DNA of 64,000 nt from Kutzneria sp. CA-103260 (lineage in GTDB: Bacteria; Actinomycetota; Actinomycetes; Mycobacteriales; Pseudonocardiaceae), in assembly GCF_018263855.1 (NCBI RefSeq), contig NZ_CP073318.1, positions 5,890,001-5,954,000 of the forward strand, given 5' to 3'. Positions within the stretch are counted from its first letter, which is position 1, and each line of letters begins with the position of its first letter. Under the pieces are notes generated by a model. That model saw only the letters and a list, made by a program, of their open reading frames with translations, did not search any database and was not told the DNA's origin. The position numbers and the translations under genes are program-made. Shown here in pieces: positions 32,724 to 40,746 of the stretch.

Positions 32724-34481
32724 ATGAGAGCATCGACCGCGGTGATCGCCGCGGTGGCCCTGGCCGCCTGTCTCACCGCGCCGGCATCGGCGGCGACGAT
32801 CACCGGGCACCGGCTCACCTATCGCACCACGGCGACGGACCACCAGGACCGCCACGGCTCGCTGGTCACCCGCCTGACGCCGACGCGCCGGCCCACCACC
32901 GCGACGCCGCACTTCCCGTTGACCCCGCTGCAGATCGACGCCGTCGACCTGGCCGGGCAGCCGGCCGACACCTCGGTGTACCTGGTCAACACCGACGTGG
33001 TGACCGACGAGCAGGCCGACGTGCCGGTGGCCGGCGGCCTCGGCCGGGTCGCCGTGCCGGCCGGCCACTACTTCGCCCTGGCCAGCTTCGTCGACACCGA
33101 CGCCAGCGGCAAGGAGATCGCCGACCGGGTGGCCGTGGTCAACGACTTCACGGTCGCACCGGCCCCAGCGGTCAACGTGGTGACGGTGGACGAGCGGACC
33201 GCGACCTCACTGACCGGTGCCACCACGCCGAAACCGGCCACGCAGGACGCCTCGCTGCTGCAACTGGTCCGCACCGACGCGCACGGCTCCGGCGCGTTGG
33301 CCACCCTGGCCCAGCTCGGCGGCCCGAACCCGCCGCTGTACATCAGCCCGACACCAAAGGCGATCATCGGCGGCCTGCACTACGTGTACCAGTGGGACGG
33401 CCGGGGCGACGGCTACCGGTACGACGTGGCTTTCCCTTCGGACAACGGGATTCCCGCCGACAACGTGTTCGCGGTCCGCCCCGAGCAGTTGGCCACCGTG
33501 ACCCAGCGCTTCGACCTGGACCGGCCGGCCAGCGACACCGGGTCGTTCCTCAACGGGGCAGCCGACCCGGTGCTGAACCGCTATGCGGTGACCGAGGTCG
33601 GCAGCGAGGAGGGCCAGGCCATGCCCGGGCTGCTCACCCAGTACCTGGGCACCGCGGACGGCGGCCAGTGGGCCCAGTCGGTCGCGACCCCGAACCTCGG
33701 CGCTGAGTACGACGGCGAGCCGGTGACCTATGCGGCGAAACAGTCCTACCAGGTCGCCTGGGGTCACGGCCCGCTCGCGCCGGGCTTCGGCAACCACCAG
33801 GATCCGTTCGCCTACTGCGGGGCCTGCACCGCTGGCGGCACGCTGGGTCTCCAGTTCAATGAGCTCAACGACAGCGTGACCACGCACACCGGCCAGTCCG
33901 ACTCGGCCATGGATCACATCACGGTGTCCTGGAACGGCAAGAAGATCGCCGACGCCGACGACATCGGGGCCACGGCGAAACTGCCAACCACCAAGGGCAC
34001 GCTGCAAGCGGTGATGGACACCAGTCGCGACGACGTCGTGCACGCGACGACCACCCACACCGAGATCACCGTGAAGGTCACCGGTTCCGGCCCCACCATG
34101 CCGTCCGGCGGCACGTGCGCGGGCACCGGGCCGTGCCGCATCCTGCCGGCGCTGGCCGTGCACTACGACCTCGCGGCCGACATGACCGGCACGAGCACGT
34201 CGGCTACGCAGACCATGCGCCTGGACATCAGCCACCTCAGCTACTACGGCGTCGGCTCGCACAGCCGCATCACCAAGGCGGCGGTCTCGGTGTCCTTCGA
34301 CGGCGGCCAGACCTGGCAGCCGGCAGACCTGAACGGCAGCAACGGGAAGTACACCGCGAAGTGGCGGAACTCCCTGTCCACCAAGGGAATCTCGCTACGG
34401 GTGAGCGCCGCCGACGCCGCCAGGAACTCGATCAGCCAGACCATCGCCAACGCCTACACCTACGTCGGGAGCCAGTCGTGA
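32724..34481 (+). CDS. Large secreted protein of unknown function
   Basis: 585 residues. The signal peptide MRASTAVIAAVALAAC ends either at a lipobox-like LAAC (Cys16) or at APASA further on, so secreted or lipid-anchored are both possible. The body is beta-rich, with repeated VD-T-V type strands. A C-terminal segment (SVSFDGGQTWQPADLNGSNG then KYTAKWRNSLSTKGISLRV) resembles an Ig-like or sialidase-type surface domain. A Cys pair lies at YCGACTAGG. The start follows GAGG. The stop overlaps the sedolisin start by 4 bases (GTGA), so equal production of both proteins is expected. It may be a partner, substrate or inhibitor of that protease. Confidence 0.65.
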   Translation: MRASTAVIAAVALAACLTAPASAATITGHRLTYRTTATDHQDRHGSLVTRLTPTRRPTTATPHFPLTPLQIDAVDLAGQPADTSVYLVNTDVVTDEQADVPVAGGLGRVAVPAGHYFALASFVDTDASGKEIADRVAVVNDFTVAPAPAVNVVTVDERTATSLTGATTPKPATQDASLLQLVRTDAHGSGALATLAQLGGPNPPLYISPTPKAIIGGLHYVYQWDGRGDGYRYDVAFPSDNGIPADNVFAVRPEQLATVTQRFDLDRPASDTGSFLNGAADPVLNRYAVTEVGSEEGQAMPGLLTQYLGTADGGQWAQSVATPNLGAEYDGEPVTYAAKQSYQVAWGHGPLAPGFGNHQDPFAYCGACTAGGTLGLQFNELNDSVTTHTGQSDSAMDHITVSWNGKKIADADDIGATAKLPTTKGTLQAVMDTSRDDVVHATTTHTEITVKVTGSGPTMPSGGTCAGTGPCRILPALAVHYDLAADMTGTSTSATQTMRLDISHLSYYGVGSHSRITKAAVSVSFDGGQTWQPADLNGSNGKYTAKWRNSLSTKGISLRVSAADAARNSISQTIANAYTYVGSQS

Positions 34482-35572
34482 ACATCGTTGTGGCGGCGGC
34501 CCTGATCGCCGCGCTGGTTCCGGCTCCAGTGACCACGGTCGACGCCTGCCCGACCGCGCCGGCCGGGCACGCCCGCTGCCTGGCCCAGGTCCGGGCCGGG
34601 CACGACGGATACGGGCCGGCGGATCTGCGGACCGCGTACAGTCTGCCGTCCACCGGCGGCAGTGGACAGACCGTCGCGGTGGTCGACGCGGGCGACGACC
34701 AAAACGCCGAGGCCGACTTGGCCGTGTACCGCTCGACCTACGGGCTGCCGGCCTGCACGACCGCCAACGGCTGCTTCCGCAAGGTGAACCAGCGCGGCGA
34801 CGCCGGGCCACCGCCGGACGACCAGGGCTGGGCGGTGGAGATCGCGCTGGACATCCAGATGGTGTCCGCGGCCTGTCCCGCGTGCCACATCCTGCTGGTC
34901 GAGGCCGACGATCCGGCGTTCGCCAACCTCGCCGCCGCCGTGGACACCGCCGTCCGGCTCGGTGCGACCGAGGTGTCCAACAGCTACGGCGCCACCGAGC
35001 AGAACGGGATCGACCAGTTCCAGGCCGCCTACCGCCATCCCGGCGTGGCCGTCCTGGCGTCCTCCGGCGACGACGGCTACGGCATTCCCAGCGCGCCGGC
35101 GGTGTTCCCGAGCGTGATCGCCGTCGGCGGCACCAGCCTGACCAGGACCGCCAAGGGCTGGACCGAGAGCGCGTGGGCCGGCGCCGGCAGCGGCTGCTCG
35201 GCCTACGTGCCGAAACCGGCGTGGCAGCACGACGCCAACTGCCCCGGCCGGATGACCGCCGACGTGGCCGCCGTCGCCGATCCGCGCACCGGGCCGGCGG
35301 TCTACGACACCCATGACGACGGCGGCTGGATCGTGGTCGGCGGCACCAGCGCCTCGTCGCCGTACCTGGCCGGCGTGATCGCCCTGGCCGGCCACCCGGA
35401 ACGGTTCAGCGACGCGTCCTACCTGTACAGCCACGCCAACCAGCTGCACGATGTGGTCGGCGGCACCAACGCCCGGGCCACCAGCTGCGGCGGCGACTAC
35501 CAGTGCACCGCCGTCCGCGGCTACGACGGCCCCACCGGCAACGGCACCCCCCACGGCCTCGCCGCCTTCTGA
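34478..35572 (+). CDS. Sedolisin (S53) serine-carboxyl protease without propeptide
   Basis: 364 residues with a short signal peptide (to about residue 22). The sedolisin catalytic residues are present: Glu121 and Asp125 in WAVEIALDIQ, Asp198 in SSGDDGYG, and Ser291 in GGTSASSP. The usual Pro-kumamolisin propeptide of 150-200 residues is missing, since the catalytic domain starts by about residue 45 (GYGPADLRTAYSLP). Family members are acid-active endopeptidases. The GTG start overlaps the upstream stop, and the preceding protein may replace the missing chaperone-like propeptide. Confidence 0.9.
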   Translation: MNIVVAAALIAALVPAPVTTVDACPTAPAGHARCLAQVRAGHDGYGPADLRTAYSLPSTGGSGQTVAVVDAGDDQNAEADLAVYRSTYGLPACTTANGCFRKVNQRGDAGPPPDDQGWAVEIALDIQMVSAACPACHILLVEADDPAFANLAAAVDTAVRLGATEVSNSYGATEQNGIDQFQAAYRHPGVAVLASSGDDGYGIPSAPAVFPSVIAVGGTSLTRTAKGWTESAWAGAGSGCSAYVPKPAWQHDANCPGRMTADVAAVADPRTGPAVYDTHDDGGWIVVGGTSASSPYLAGVIALAGHPERFSDASYLYSHANQLHDVVGGTNARATSCGGDYQCTAVRGYDGPTGNGTPHGLAAF

Positions 35573-35577
35573 CACCC

Positions 35578-35658
35578 CCGCGAGTCCCGCCCAGCGTCAC
35601 ACCGAAATGCGTGAATCCGTTTCCTGCAGTTCGGTGTGCCGGAGAGCGGGACTCGCCG
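35578..35658. repeat. Nested palindrome, family A copy 4
   Basis: Outer arms GCGAGTCCCGC (35580-35590) and GCGGGACTCGC (35646-35656). The inner pair is different from other copies: ACACCGAA (35599-35606) and TTCGGTGT (35630-35637). It follows the sedolisin stop. Confidence 0.85.
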
Positions 35659-35683
35659 GGGTTGCGGGTGTCCGGCCAGCGGT

Positions 35684-35709
35684 TTACTGTTACCTCAAGT
35701 AACAGGTAA
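35684..35709. promoter_or_regulatory. Operator of the diiron-protein operon
   Basis: CTGTTAC-CTCAA-GTAACAG (35687-35705) is a perfect palindrome, and flanking TTAC and GTAA extend the symmetry. It lies 20 bases before the ATG at 35725, where it would block transcription or initiation. TetR-type proteins often bind such sites; no regulator gene is adjacent. Confidence 0.75.
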
Positions 35710-35724
35710 GCCGGGAGGTCGGCG

Positions 35725-36591
35725 ATGACGGAACCCGACAAGCTGGTGCTGCAACCCCGTGACGTGCGGTTCGACTGGTCGCAGTTGCCGATGCACTGGG
35801 TGCCGCGGGAGCCGTTCGCCACGCACGTGCTCAACGTCCTGCACCTGCTGCTGCCCGAGGGCGAGCGCTGGTTCTGCCGGACCTTCCAGGAGGCCCTGCC
35901 GCTGATCGACGACGACCGGTTGGCCGAGGACGTGCGCGGCTTCATCGGCCAGGAGGCGGTGCACGCCGAGGCCCACCAGGGCGTGCTGGCCCACCTGCCG
36001 GCCAAGGACCTGGACCCGGACCCGTTCGTGCGGCAGGTGTCCTGGATCTTCCAGCGCATCCTGGGCGACCGGCCGGCGCTGACCGCCCGGGCCCGGCAGG
36101 AGTACCTGATCGAGCGGCTGGCCATGATCGCGGCCATCGAGCACGTGACGGCGTTCCTGGGCGACTGGATCCTCAACTCCCCCGGCCTGGACCGGGCCAA
36201 GGCCGATCCCACCATGCTCGACCTGCTGCGCTGGCACGGCGCCGAGGAGGTGGAGCACCGCTGCGTCGCCTTCGACGTGATGCGGTACTTCGACGCCCGC
36301 TACCTGCGCCGGTCCCGGGCCATGGTGATCGCCGGCCCGACGCTGTGGATCATGTGGATCAAGGGCGCGAAGTTCCTGCTGGCCAACGATCCCGAGCTGC
36401 CGAAGGGCACCAAGCCGAGCTGGCGCGACTACGGGCGCGCGGTCCGCAAGGGCCTGATCCCCGGCCCGTGGCGGATCGCCCGGTCGATGTCCCGCTACTT
36501 CAAGCCCAGCTACTACCCGACCCAGGAGGGCTCCACCGCGCAGGCGGTGGCGTACCTGGCGCAGTCCCCGGCCGCGCAGGCAGCGAACTGA
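35725..36591 (+). CDS. PF10118-type protein with diiron ligand set
   Basis: 288 residues, of the group annotated as predicted metal-dependent hydrolases. The sequence shows an all-helical protein with Glu47, Glu77-x-x-His80, Glu139 and Glu175-x-x-His178, the exact order of ligands in ferritin-like diiron oxygenases (E, ExxH, E, ExxH). Additional His84 and His140 flank them. One hydrophobic stretch (AMVIAGPTLWIMWI) may contact the membrane. The start follows GGGAGG. It overlaps a ferredoxin reductase by one base (TGATG), which fits an oxygenase or desaturase role better than hydrolysis. Substrate unknown. Confidence 0.8.
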   Translation: MTEPDKLVLQPRDVRFDWSQLPMHWVPREPFATHVLNVLHLLLPEGERWFCRTFQEALPLIDDDRLAEDVRGFIGQEAVHAEAHQGVLAHLPAKDLDPDPFVRQVSWIFQRILGDRPALTARARQEYLIERLAMIAAIEHVTAFLGDWILNSPGLDRAKADPTMLDLLRWHGAEEVEHRCVAFDVMRYFDARYLRRSRAMVIAGPTLWIMWIKGAKFLLANDPELPKGTKPSWRDYGRAVRKGLIPGPWRIARSMSRYFKPSYYPTQEGSTAQAVAYLAQSPAAQAAN

Positions 36592-37514
36592 TGCCGGACC
36601 GGTTCATCCGCGGCCTGGCCCGGTTCACCGACGTCTACACGCGGTCGCTGCCGTACTGGGGGCGCAGCCGCGGGCGGACCGACAAGCTGGAACGCCCGCT
36701 GAACCTCGTGGTCAGCGAACGGAAAGTGGTCGCCGACGGCGTGGTCAGCCTGCGGCTGGCCGGCGCGGACCTGCCGACCTGGCACCCCGGCGCGCACCTC
36801 GACCTGCACCTGCCGTCCGGCCTGCGGCGGCAGTACTCGCTGTGCGGGGATCCGGGCGAGCACAGCTACCGGATCGCCGCCCGGCTGATCGGGCCCGGCT
36901 CGGCCGAGGTGCACGGCCTCCGCCCGGGCGACCGGGTGACCGTCGCCGGCCCGCGCAACGCCTTTCCCTTCGTGGCCCAGGGAAGGGCATTGTTCGTGGC
37001 CGGCGGCATCGGCATCACGCCGATCCTGCCGATGGTCCGCGCGGCCGACCGGCTCGGCCTGGACTGGCGGATCGTCTATAAAGGACGGTCGCTGCCGTTC
37101 CTTGACGAGCTGCCGCAAGGGAAAGTGACCATCAACCCCGGCCGTGACGAGCTGCTGGCCGACGCGCCCGCGGGCGGCGCGGTCTACGTCTGCGGCCCGT
37201 CGGGCATGCTCGACGCCGTCCGGCGGGGCTTCCGGGACTGCCCGGCGACCCGCCTGCACTACGAGCGCTTCGGCCCGCCGCCGATCGTCGACGGCAAGCC
37301 GTTCGAGGTGCAGCTGGGCGTCGACGGGCCGGTGCTGCCGGTGCCGGCCGACCGCTCGGCGCTGGCCGTGCTGCGCGATTTCCGGCCCAGTGTGCCGTAC
37401 TCGTGCCAGCAGGGGTTCTGCGGCACCTGCCGTCAGCGCACGGTCGACGGCAATGACATCCTGGTGTGCGTCGAGCGCACCGACGGCGAGCGCTTGGTGC
37501 TGGAGGAGCGATGA
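36591..37514 (+). CDS. Ferredoxin-type oxidoreductase (FNR + 2Fe-2S)
   Basis: A 307-residue class-IA-like reductase, as in phthalate or vanillate oxygenase systems. The FAD/FMN domain contains RQYSLCGDP, the NAD-binding domain has FVAGGIGITPILPM and VYVCGPSGM, and the C-terminal plant-type ferredoxin domain has SCQQGFCGTC and a distal Cys in DILVC (C-x4-C-x2-C-xn-C). It overlaps its neighbours by 1 and 4 bases. It should pass electrons from NAD(P)H to an oxygenase; the PF10118 protein is the only candidate here. Confidence 0.92.
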   Translation: MPDRFIRGLARFTDVYTRSLPYWGRSRGRTDKLERPLNLVVSERKVVADGVVSLRLAGADLPTWHPGAHLDLHLPSGLRRQYSLCGDPGEHSYRIAARLIGPGSAEVHGLRPGDRVTVAGPRNAFPFVAQGRALFVAGGIGITPILPMVRAADRLGLDWRIVYKGRSLPFLDELPQGKVTINPGRDELLADAPAGGAVYVCGPSGMLDAVRRGFRDCPATRLHYERFGPPPIVDGKPFEVQLGVDGPVLPVPADRSALAVLRDFRPSVPYSCQQGFCGTCRQRTVDGNDILVCVERTDGERLVLEER

Positions 37515-39214
37515 AGAGCAGCACGGTGACCTCCGACGGCGTGCGGCTGGCCGTCTACGAGCAGGGCGACCGGTCGAAGCCGACCGTGCTGCTGGTGCAC
37601 GGCTATCCCGACACGCACCTGATGTGGAGCGACGTGGCCGCCCGGCTGGCCGAGGACTTCCACGTGGTCAGCTACGACACCCGCGGCTCGGGCAAGACCA
37701 CCAAACCGTCCACTTTGGATGGTTACCGGCTTGAGCACCTGGCCAACGACCTGATGGCCGTGGCCGACGCGGTCAGCCCGAACGCCCCGGTGCACGTGCT
37801 CGCCCACGACTGGGGCTCGATCCAGGCCTGGGAGGCCGTCACCGAGCCGGCCAACGCCGATCGGATCGCCTCGTACACCTCGATCTCCGGGCCGTGCCTC
37901 GACCACATCGCGCACTGGACGCGCCGCCCCAGCCCCAAGACCGTCTGGCAGATGCTGCACTCCTGGTACATCGGCTTCTTCCACCTGCCGGTGCTGCCGA
38001 CCCTGGTGTGGCGGTTCTGGCTGGGCCGCAACTGGGGCCGGCTGCTCAGCGTGGTCGACGGCGTGCCGCGCCGCCCCGGGCACCCGGCGCCGACCATCAC
38101 CAAGGACGGCATCAACGGGATGTCGTTGTACAAGGCCAACTTCCGGCCGGTGATGCGCAATCCCCGGGAGCGCCGCACCACCGTTCCGGTGCAGGTCATC
38201 CACCCCGAGCGGGACCGCTACGTGACCGCGCCGCTGACGCAGAACCTGCAGAAGTGGGCGCCCAAGCTGTGGCGGCGGACCATCCCGGCCAGCCACTGGG
38301 TCGCGCAGAGCCACCCGGACGTGGTGGCCCGGATGGCCACCGAGTTCATCCGGCACGTGGACGGCGAGCCGGCGACCCGCTCGCTGCGCCGGGCCGAGGA
38401 GGGCCGGCACCGGGCCCCGTTCGCCGACCAACTCGTGGTGGTCACCGGCGGCGGCAGCGGCATCGGCCGGGCCACCGCGCTGGCCTTCGCCAAGCAGGGC
38501 GCGGAAGTCGTGGTCTGCGACGTCAACCACGACACCGCCGCCGAGACTGCCGCCCTGGCCGGCGTGAAGGCCCACGCCTACCAGGTGAACGTGGCCGACG
38601 AGGGCGCCGTGGCCAAGTTCGCCGCCGATGTCGCGGCGGCCCACGGCATTCCCGACGTGGTGGTGAACAACGCCGGCATCGGGCACGCCGGGGCGCTGAT
38701 GGACGCCACCACCGAGGAGTGGCAGCGGGTGTTGGACGTCAACCTGTGGGGCGTGATCCACGGCTGCAAGTCGTTCGGCGAGCTGATGATCGCCGGCGGC
38801 GAGGGCGGCCACATCGTCAACGTCGCCTCGGCCGCCGCCTATCTGCCGACCAAGCTGCTGGGCGTGTACTCGACCTCCAAGGCGGCCGTGTTCATGCTGT
38901 CCGACTGCCTGCGGGCCGAGCTGGCCGCGGCCGGCGTCGGCGTGTCCACGATCTGCCCCGGCATCGTCAACACCAACATCGCCGGCACCACCACGTTCTC
39001 CGGCGTGTCCGCGGCCGAGCAGACGCGCAGGCAGGAGGCCAGCACGCGGGCCTACCGGCGGCGCAACTTCCCGCCGGAGAAGGTCGCCGCCGAGATCGTG
39101 CGGGCCGTGCGGCAGCGGCGGGCGGTCGTGCCGGTCACGATCGAATCCAAGGTCGCCAGGGTGACCAGCCGGCTGTTCCCGTCCGTGCTGCGGGGTCTTG
39201 CCGCTAGATTCTGA
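37511..39214 (+). CDS. ephD: EphD-like alpha/beta-hydrolase-SDR fusion
   Basis: 567 residues with two enzymes in one chain, the architecture of mycobacterial EphD. The N-terminal epoxide-hydrolase-like domain (about 5-300) has HGYPDTH and the nucleophile Asp100 in AHDWGSIQ. The C-terminal SDR domain (about 308-567) has VTGGGSGIGRATAL, NNAGIGHAG and YSTSK. In mycobacteria EphD acts on lipid epoxides. The ATG at 37511 overlaps the reductase stop (ATGA). Together with a possible diiron oxygenase, this suggests oxidation of a lipid or hydrocarbon, then epoxide or alcohol processing. Confidence 0.9.
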   Translation: MKSSTVTSDGVRLAVYEQGDRSKPTVLLVHGYPDTHLMWSDVAARLAEDFHVVSYDTRGSGKTTKPSTLDGYRLEHLANDLMAVADAVSPNAPVHVLAHDWGSIQAWEAVTEPANADRIASYTSISGPCLDHIAHWTRRPSPKTVWQMLHSWYIGFFHLPVLPTLVWRFWLGRNWGRLLSVVDGVPRRPGHPAPTITKDGINGMSLYKANFRPVMRNPRERRTTVPVQVIHPERDRYVTAPLTQNLQKWAPKLWRRTIPASHWVAQSHPDVVARMATEFIRHVDGEPATRSLRRAEEGRHRAPFADQLVVVTGGGSGIGRATALAFAKQGAEVVVCDVNHDTAAETAALAGVKAHAYQVNVADEGAVAKFAADVAAAHGIPDVVVNNAGIGHAGALMDATTEEWQRVLDVNLWGVIHGCKSFGELMIAGGEGGHIVNVASAAAYLPTKLLGVYSTSKAAVFMLSDCLRAELAAAGVGVSTICPGIVNTNIAGTTTFSGVSAAEQTRRQEASTRAYRRRNFPPEKVAAEIVRAVRQRRAVVPVTIESKVARVTSRLFPSVLRGLAARF

Positions 39215-39217
39215 CCC

Positions 39218-39994
39218 ATGACTGAGTTCCAGGTCGTCTGCGAGATCGAACCGCCGACCAAGCCCGACCTGATGCACGTGCGGCACCAGATCGGCACGCT
39301 GTCCAAGGTCGCGAGCAGCTTCCTCATCCCCGACAACCACATCGGGCGCGCCACCGTGTCCAGCGTGGCCGTCGCCCACGAGGTGCAGGCGATGGGCGGG
39401 CGCAGCATCGCCTGCCTGAACTCCCGTGACCGCAACATGTTGGGCTTCCGCCGGGACCTGCTCACCGCCGCCGCCTACGGCGTGGACGAGTTCCTGTTCG
39501 TGTACGGCGACAAGCCGGCGGCCGGCAGCCGGACCGGGCAGCTCACCGTGCGGTCGATGATCGACGAGGTGCGGGCCCTGTCCGAGGACAAGGCGTTCGC
39601 CGGGGTCAAGCCGTTCCGGGTCGGCACCGCCGCCGGGCTGCGGCCGCTGCCGGCCTGGAAGCACGCCGCCGACTTCATGTTCGTGCAGGTCAGCTTCTCC
39701 TTGGAGGCCCTGCTGCGGTGGCGGGAGGCCAACCCGGTCGACATGCCCGTCTACGCCGGCGTGATGGTGATCGCCAGCGCCGCCCACGCCCGCCGGCTGG
39801 CCGCCGCCATTCCCGACATCGACATCCCCGCCGACCTGGTCGACCGCCTCGACGGCGACCGCCTGGCCGGGGTCGAGACCACCTGCGAGCAGGTGCTCAG
39901 GATCCGCGAGTCCGGCGCGTTCGACGGCGTGCACCTGGTGCCCGTCGCCCGCTACCGCGAGGTCGCCGCCCGGCTGGAGCAGGCCCTCAAGTGA
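39218..39994 (+). CDS. Methylenetetrahydrofolate reductase-like protein
   Basis: 258 residues of the MetF-type TIM barrel, about 30 shorter than MetF. VCEIEPPTKPD corresponds to the FEFFPP motif with the catalytic Glu. CLNSRDRNMLGFRRDLLTAA and FVYGDKPAAG match the flavin-binding face, and DFMFVQVSFSLEAL the later strands. It lies 3 bases after EphD and overlaps the next gene (GTGA). As a catabolic-operon paralogue it may handle one-carbon units released by the oxygenase, which is an inference from context. Confidence 0.8.
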   Translation: MTEFQVVCEIEPPTKPDLMHVRHQIGTLSKVASSFLIPDNHIGRATVSSVAVAHEVQAMGGRSIACLNSRDRNMLGFRRDLLTAAAYGVDEFLFVYGDKPAAGSRTGQLTVRSMIDEVRALSEDKAFAGVKPFRVGTAAGLRPLPAWKHAADFMFVQVSFSLEALLRWREANPVDMPVYAGVMVIASAAHARRLAAAIPDIDIPADLVDRLDGDRLAGVETTCEQVLRIRESGAFDGVHLVPVARYREVAARLEQALK

Positions 39995-40614
39995 TCGCCA
40001 CGTTCCTGTCCGCCGCCCGCTCCGCGGCGTCGCTGCTGCACTCCCCCGCGCTCGCCGACGCCTGGTCCAAGCCCAGCGCCCTGGCCGAGTTCCGCGTCTC
40101 CGGCCTGGCCGGCCACCTCGCCGGCCAGGTCACCAACGTCGGCTTCTTCCTCGACTCGCCGCCGCTGTCGGCCGAGCCCGTCATCGACGCCGTGCGGTTC
40201 TACGCCCAGCAGGCCGACGTCGACCTCGACTCCGACAACGCCCGTGGCATCCGCGACCGCAGCGAGCGCAACGCCGGCCCCGCCGCTGTGGATCTCGCTC
40301 TTCGCTACGACGCCGCCGTGACCGAGATCGCCGACCGGCTCACGACTATGCCGTCCGACCAGCTGGTCACCGTGTGGAACCGCTGGACGATGCCGCTCGA
40401 CCAGTGCCTGCTGACCCGGGTCCTGGAGCTCGTCATCCACGCCGACGACCTGGCCGTCAGCATCGGCGTCCCCACCCCCTCGTTCTCCGACGAGGTCGTG
40501 GACGCCACCGTCACCACCCTGGCCCGCATCGCCGTCCGCAAACGCGGCACCGTTCCCGTGCTACGGGCCCTCTCCCGCCGCGAACGCTCCGACGACTTGG
40601 CCACCGCCTTCTAG
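39991..40614 (+). CDS. Maleylpyruvate isomerase/DinB-like mycothiol protein
   Basis: A 207-residue member of the MDMPI family. The N-terminal helical bundle has GLAGHLAGQVTNVG (usual HL motif), and a later ELVIHADDLAVSIG carries the His-x-x-Asp metal site of DinB-like enzymes. Relatives use mycothiol, the actinobacterial thiol, for isomerisation or transfer. The GTG start overlaps the MTHFR-like stop by 4 bases. It is the last gene of the operon begun at 35725. Confidence 0.85.
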   Translation: MIATFLSAARSAASLLHSPALADAWSKPSALAEFRVSGLAGHLAGQVTNVGFFLDSPPLSAEPVIDAVRFYAQQADVDLDSDNARGIRDRSERNAGPAAVDLALRYDAAVTEIADRLTTMPSDQLVTVWNRWTMPLDQCLLTRVLELVIHADDLAVSIGVPTPSFSDEVVDATVTTLARIAVRKRGTVPVLRALSRRERSDDLATAF

Positions 40615-40624
40615 AGTTTGTGCG

Positions 40625-40733
40625 TCTCCAAGACACCCAAACCCCTCCAGCGCCGTCGCTGACCGCCCCAAACCCCTCGGCGGGTTTGGGGCGGTCAGCG
40701 ACCGGAATTCGACGGGTTTGCAGGTCTTGGAGA
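40625..40733. repeat. Large nested palindrome, family E
   Basis: Outer arms TCTCCAAGACACCCAAACCC (40625-40644) and GGGTTTGCAGGTCTTGGAGA (40714-40733). The inner hairpin has perfect 19-base arms CGCTGACCGCCCCAAACCC (40657-40675) and its complement (40682-40700). It fills the gap between two convergent genes and probably terminates both. Confidence 0.9.
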
Positions 40734-40746
40734 CACCCGAACTCGG

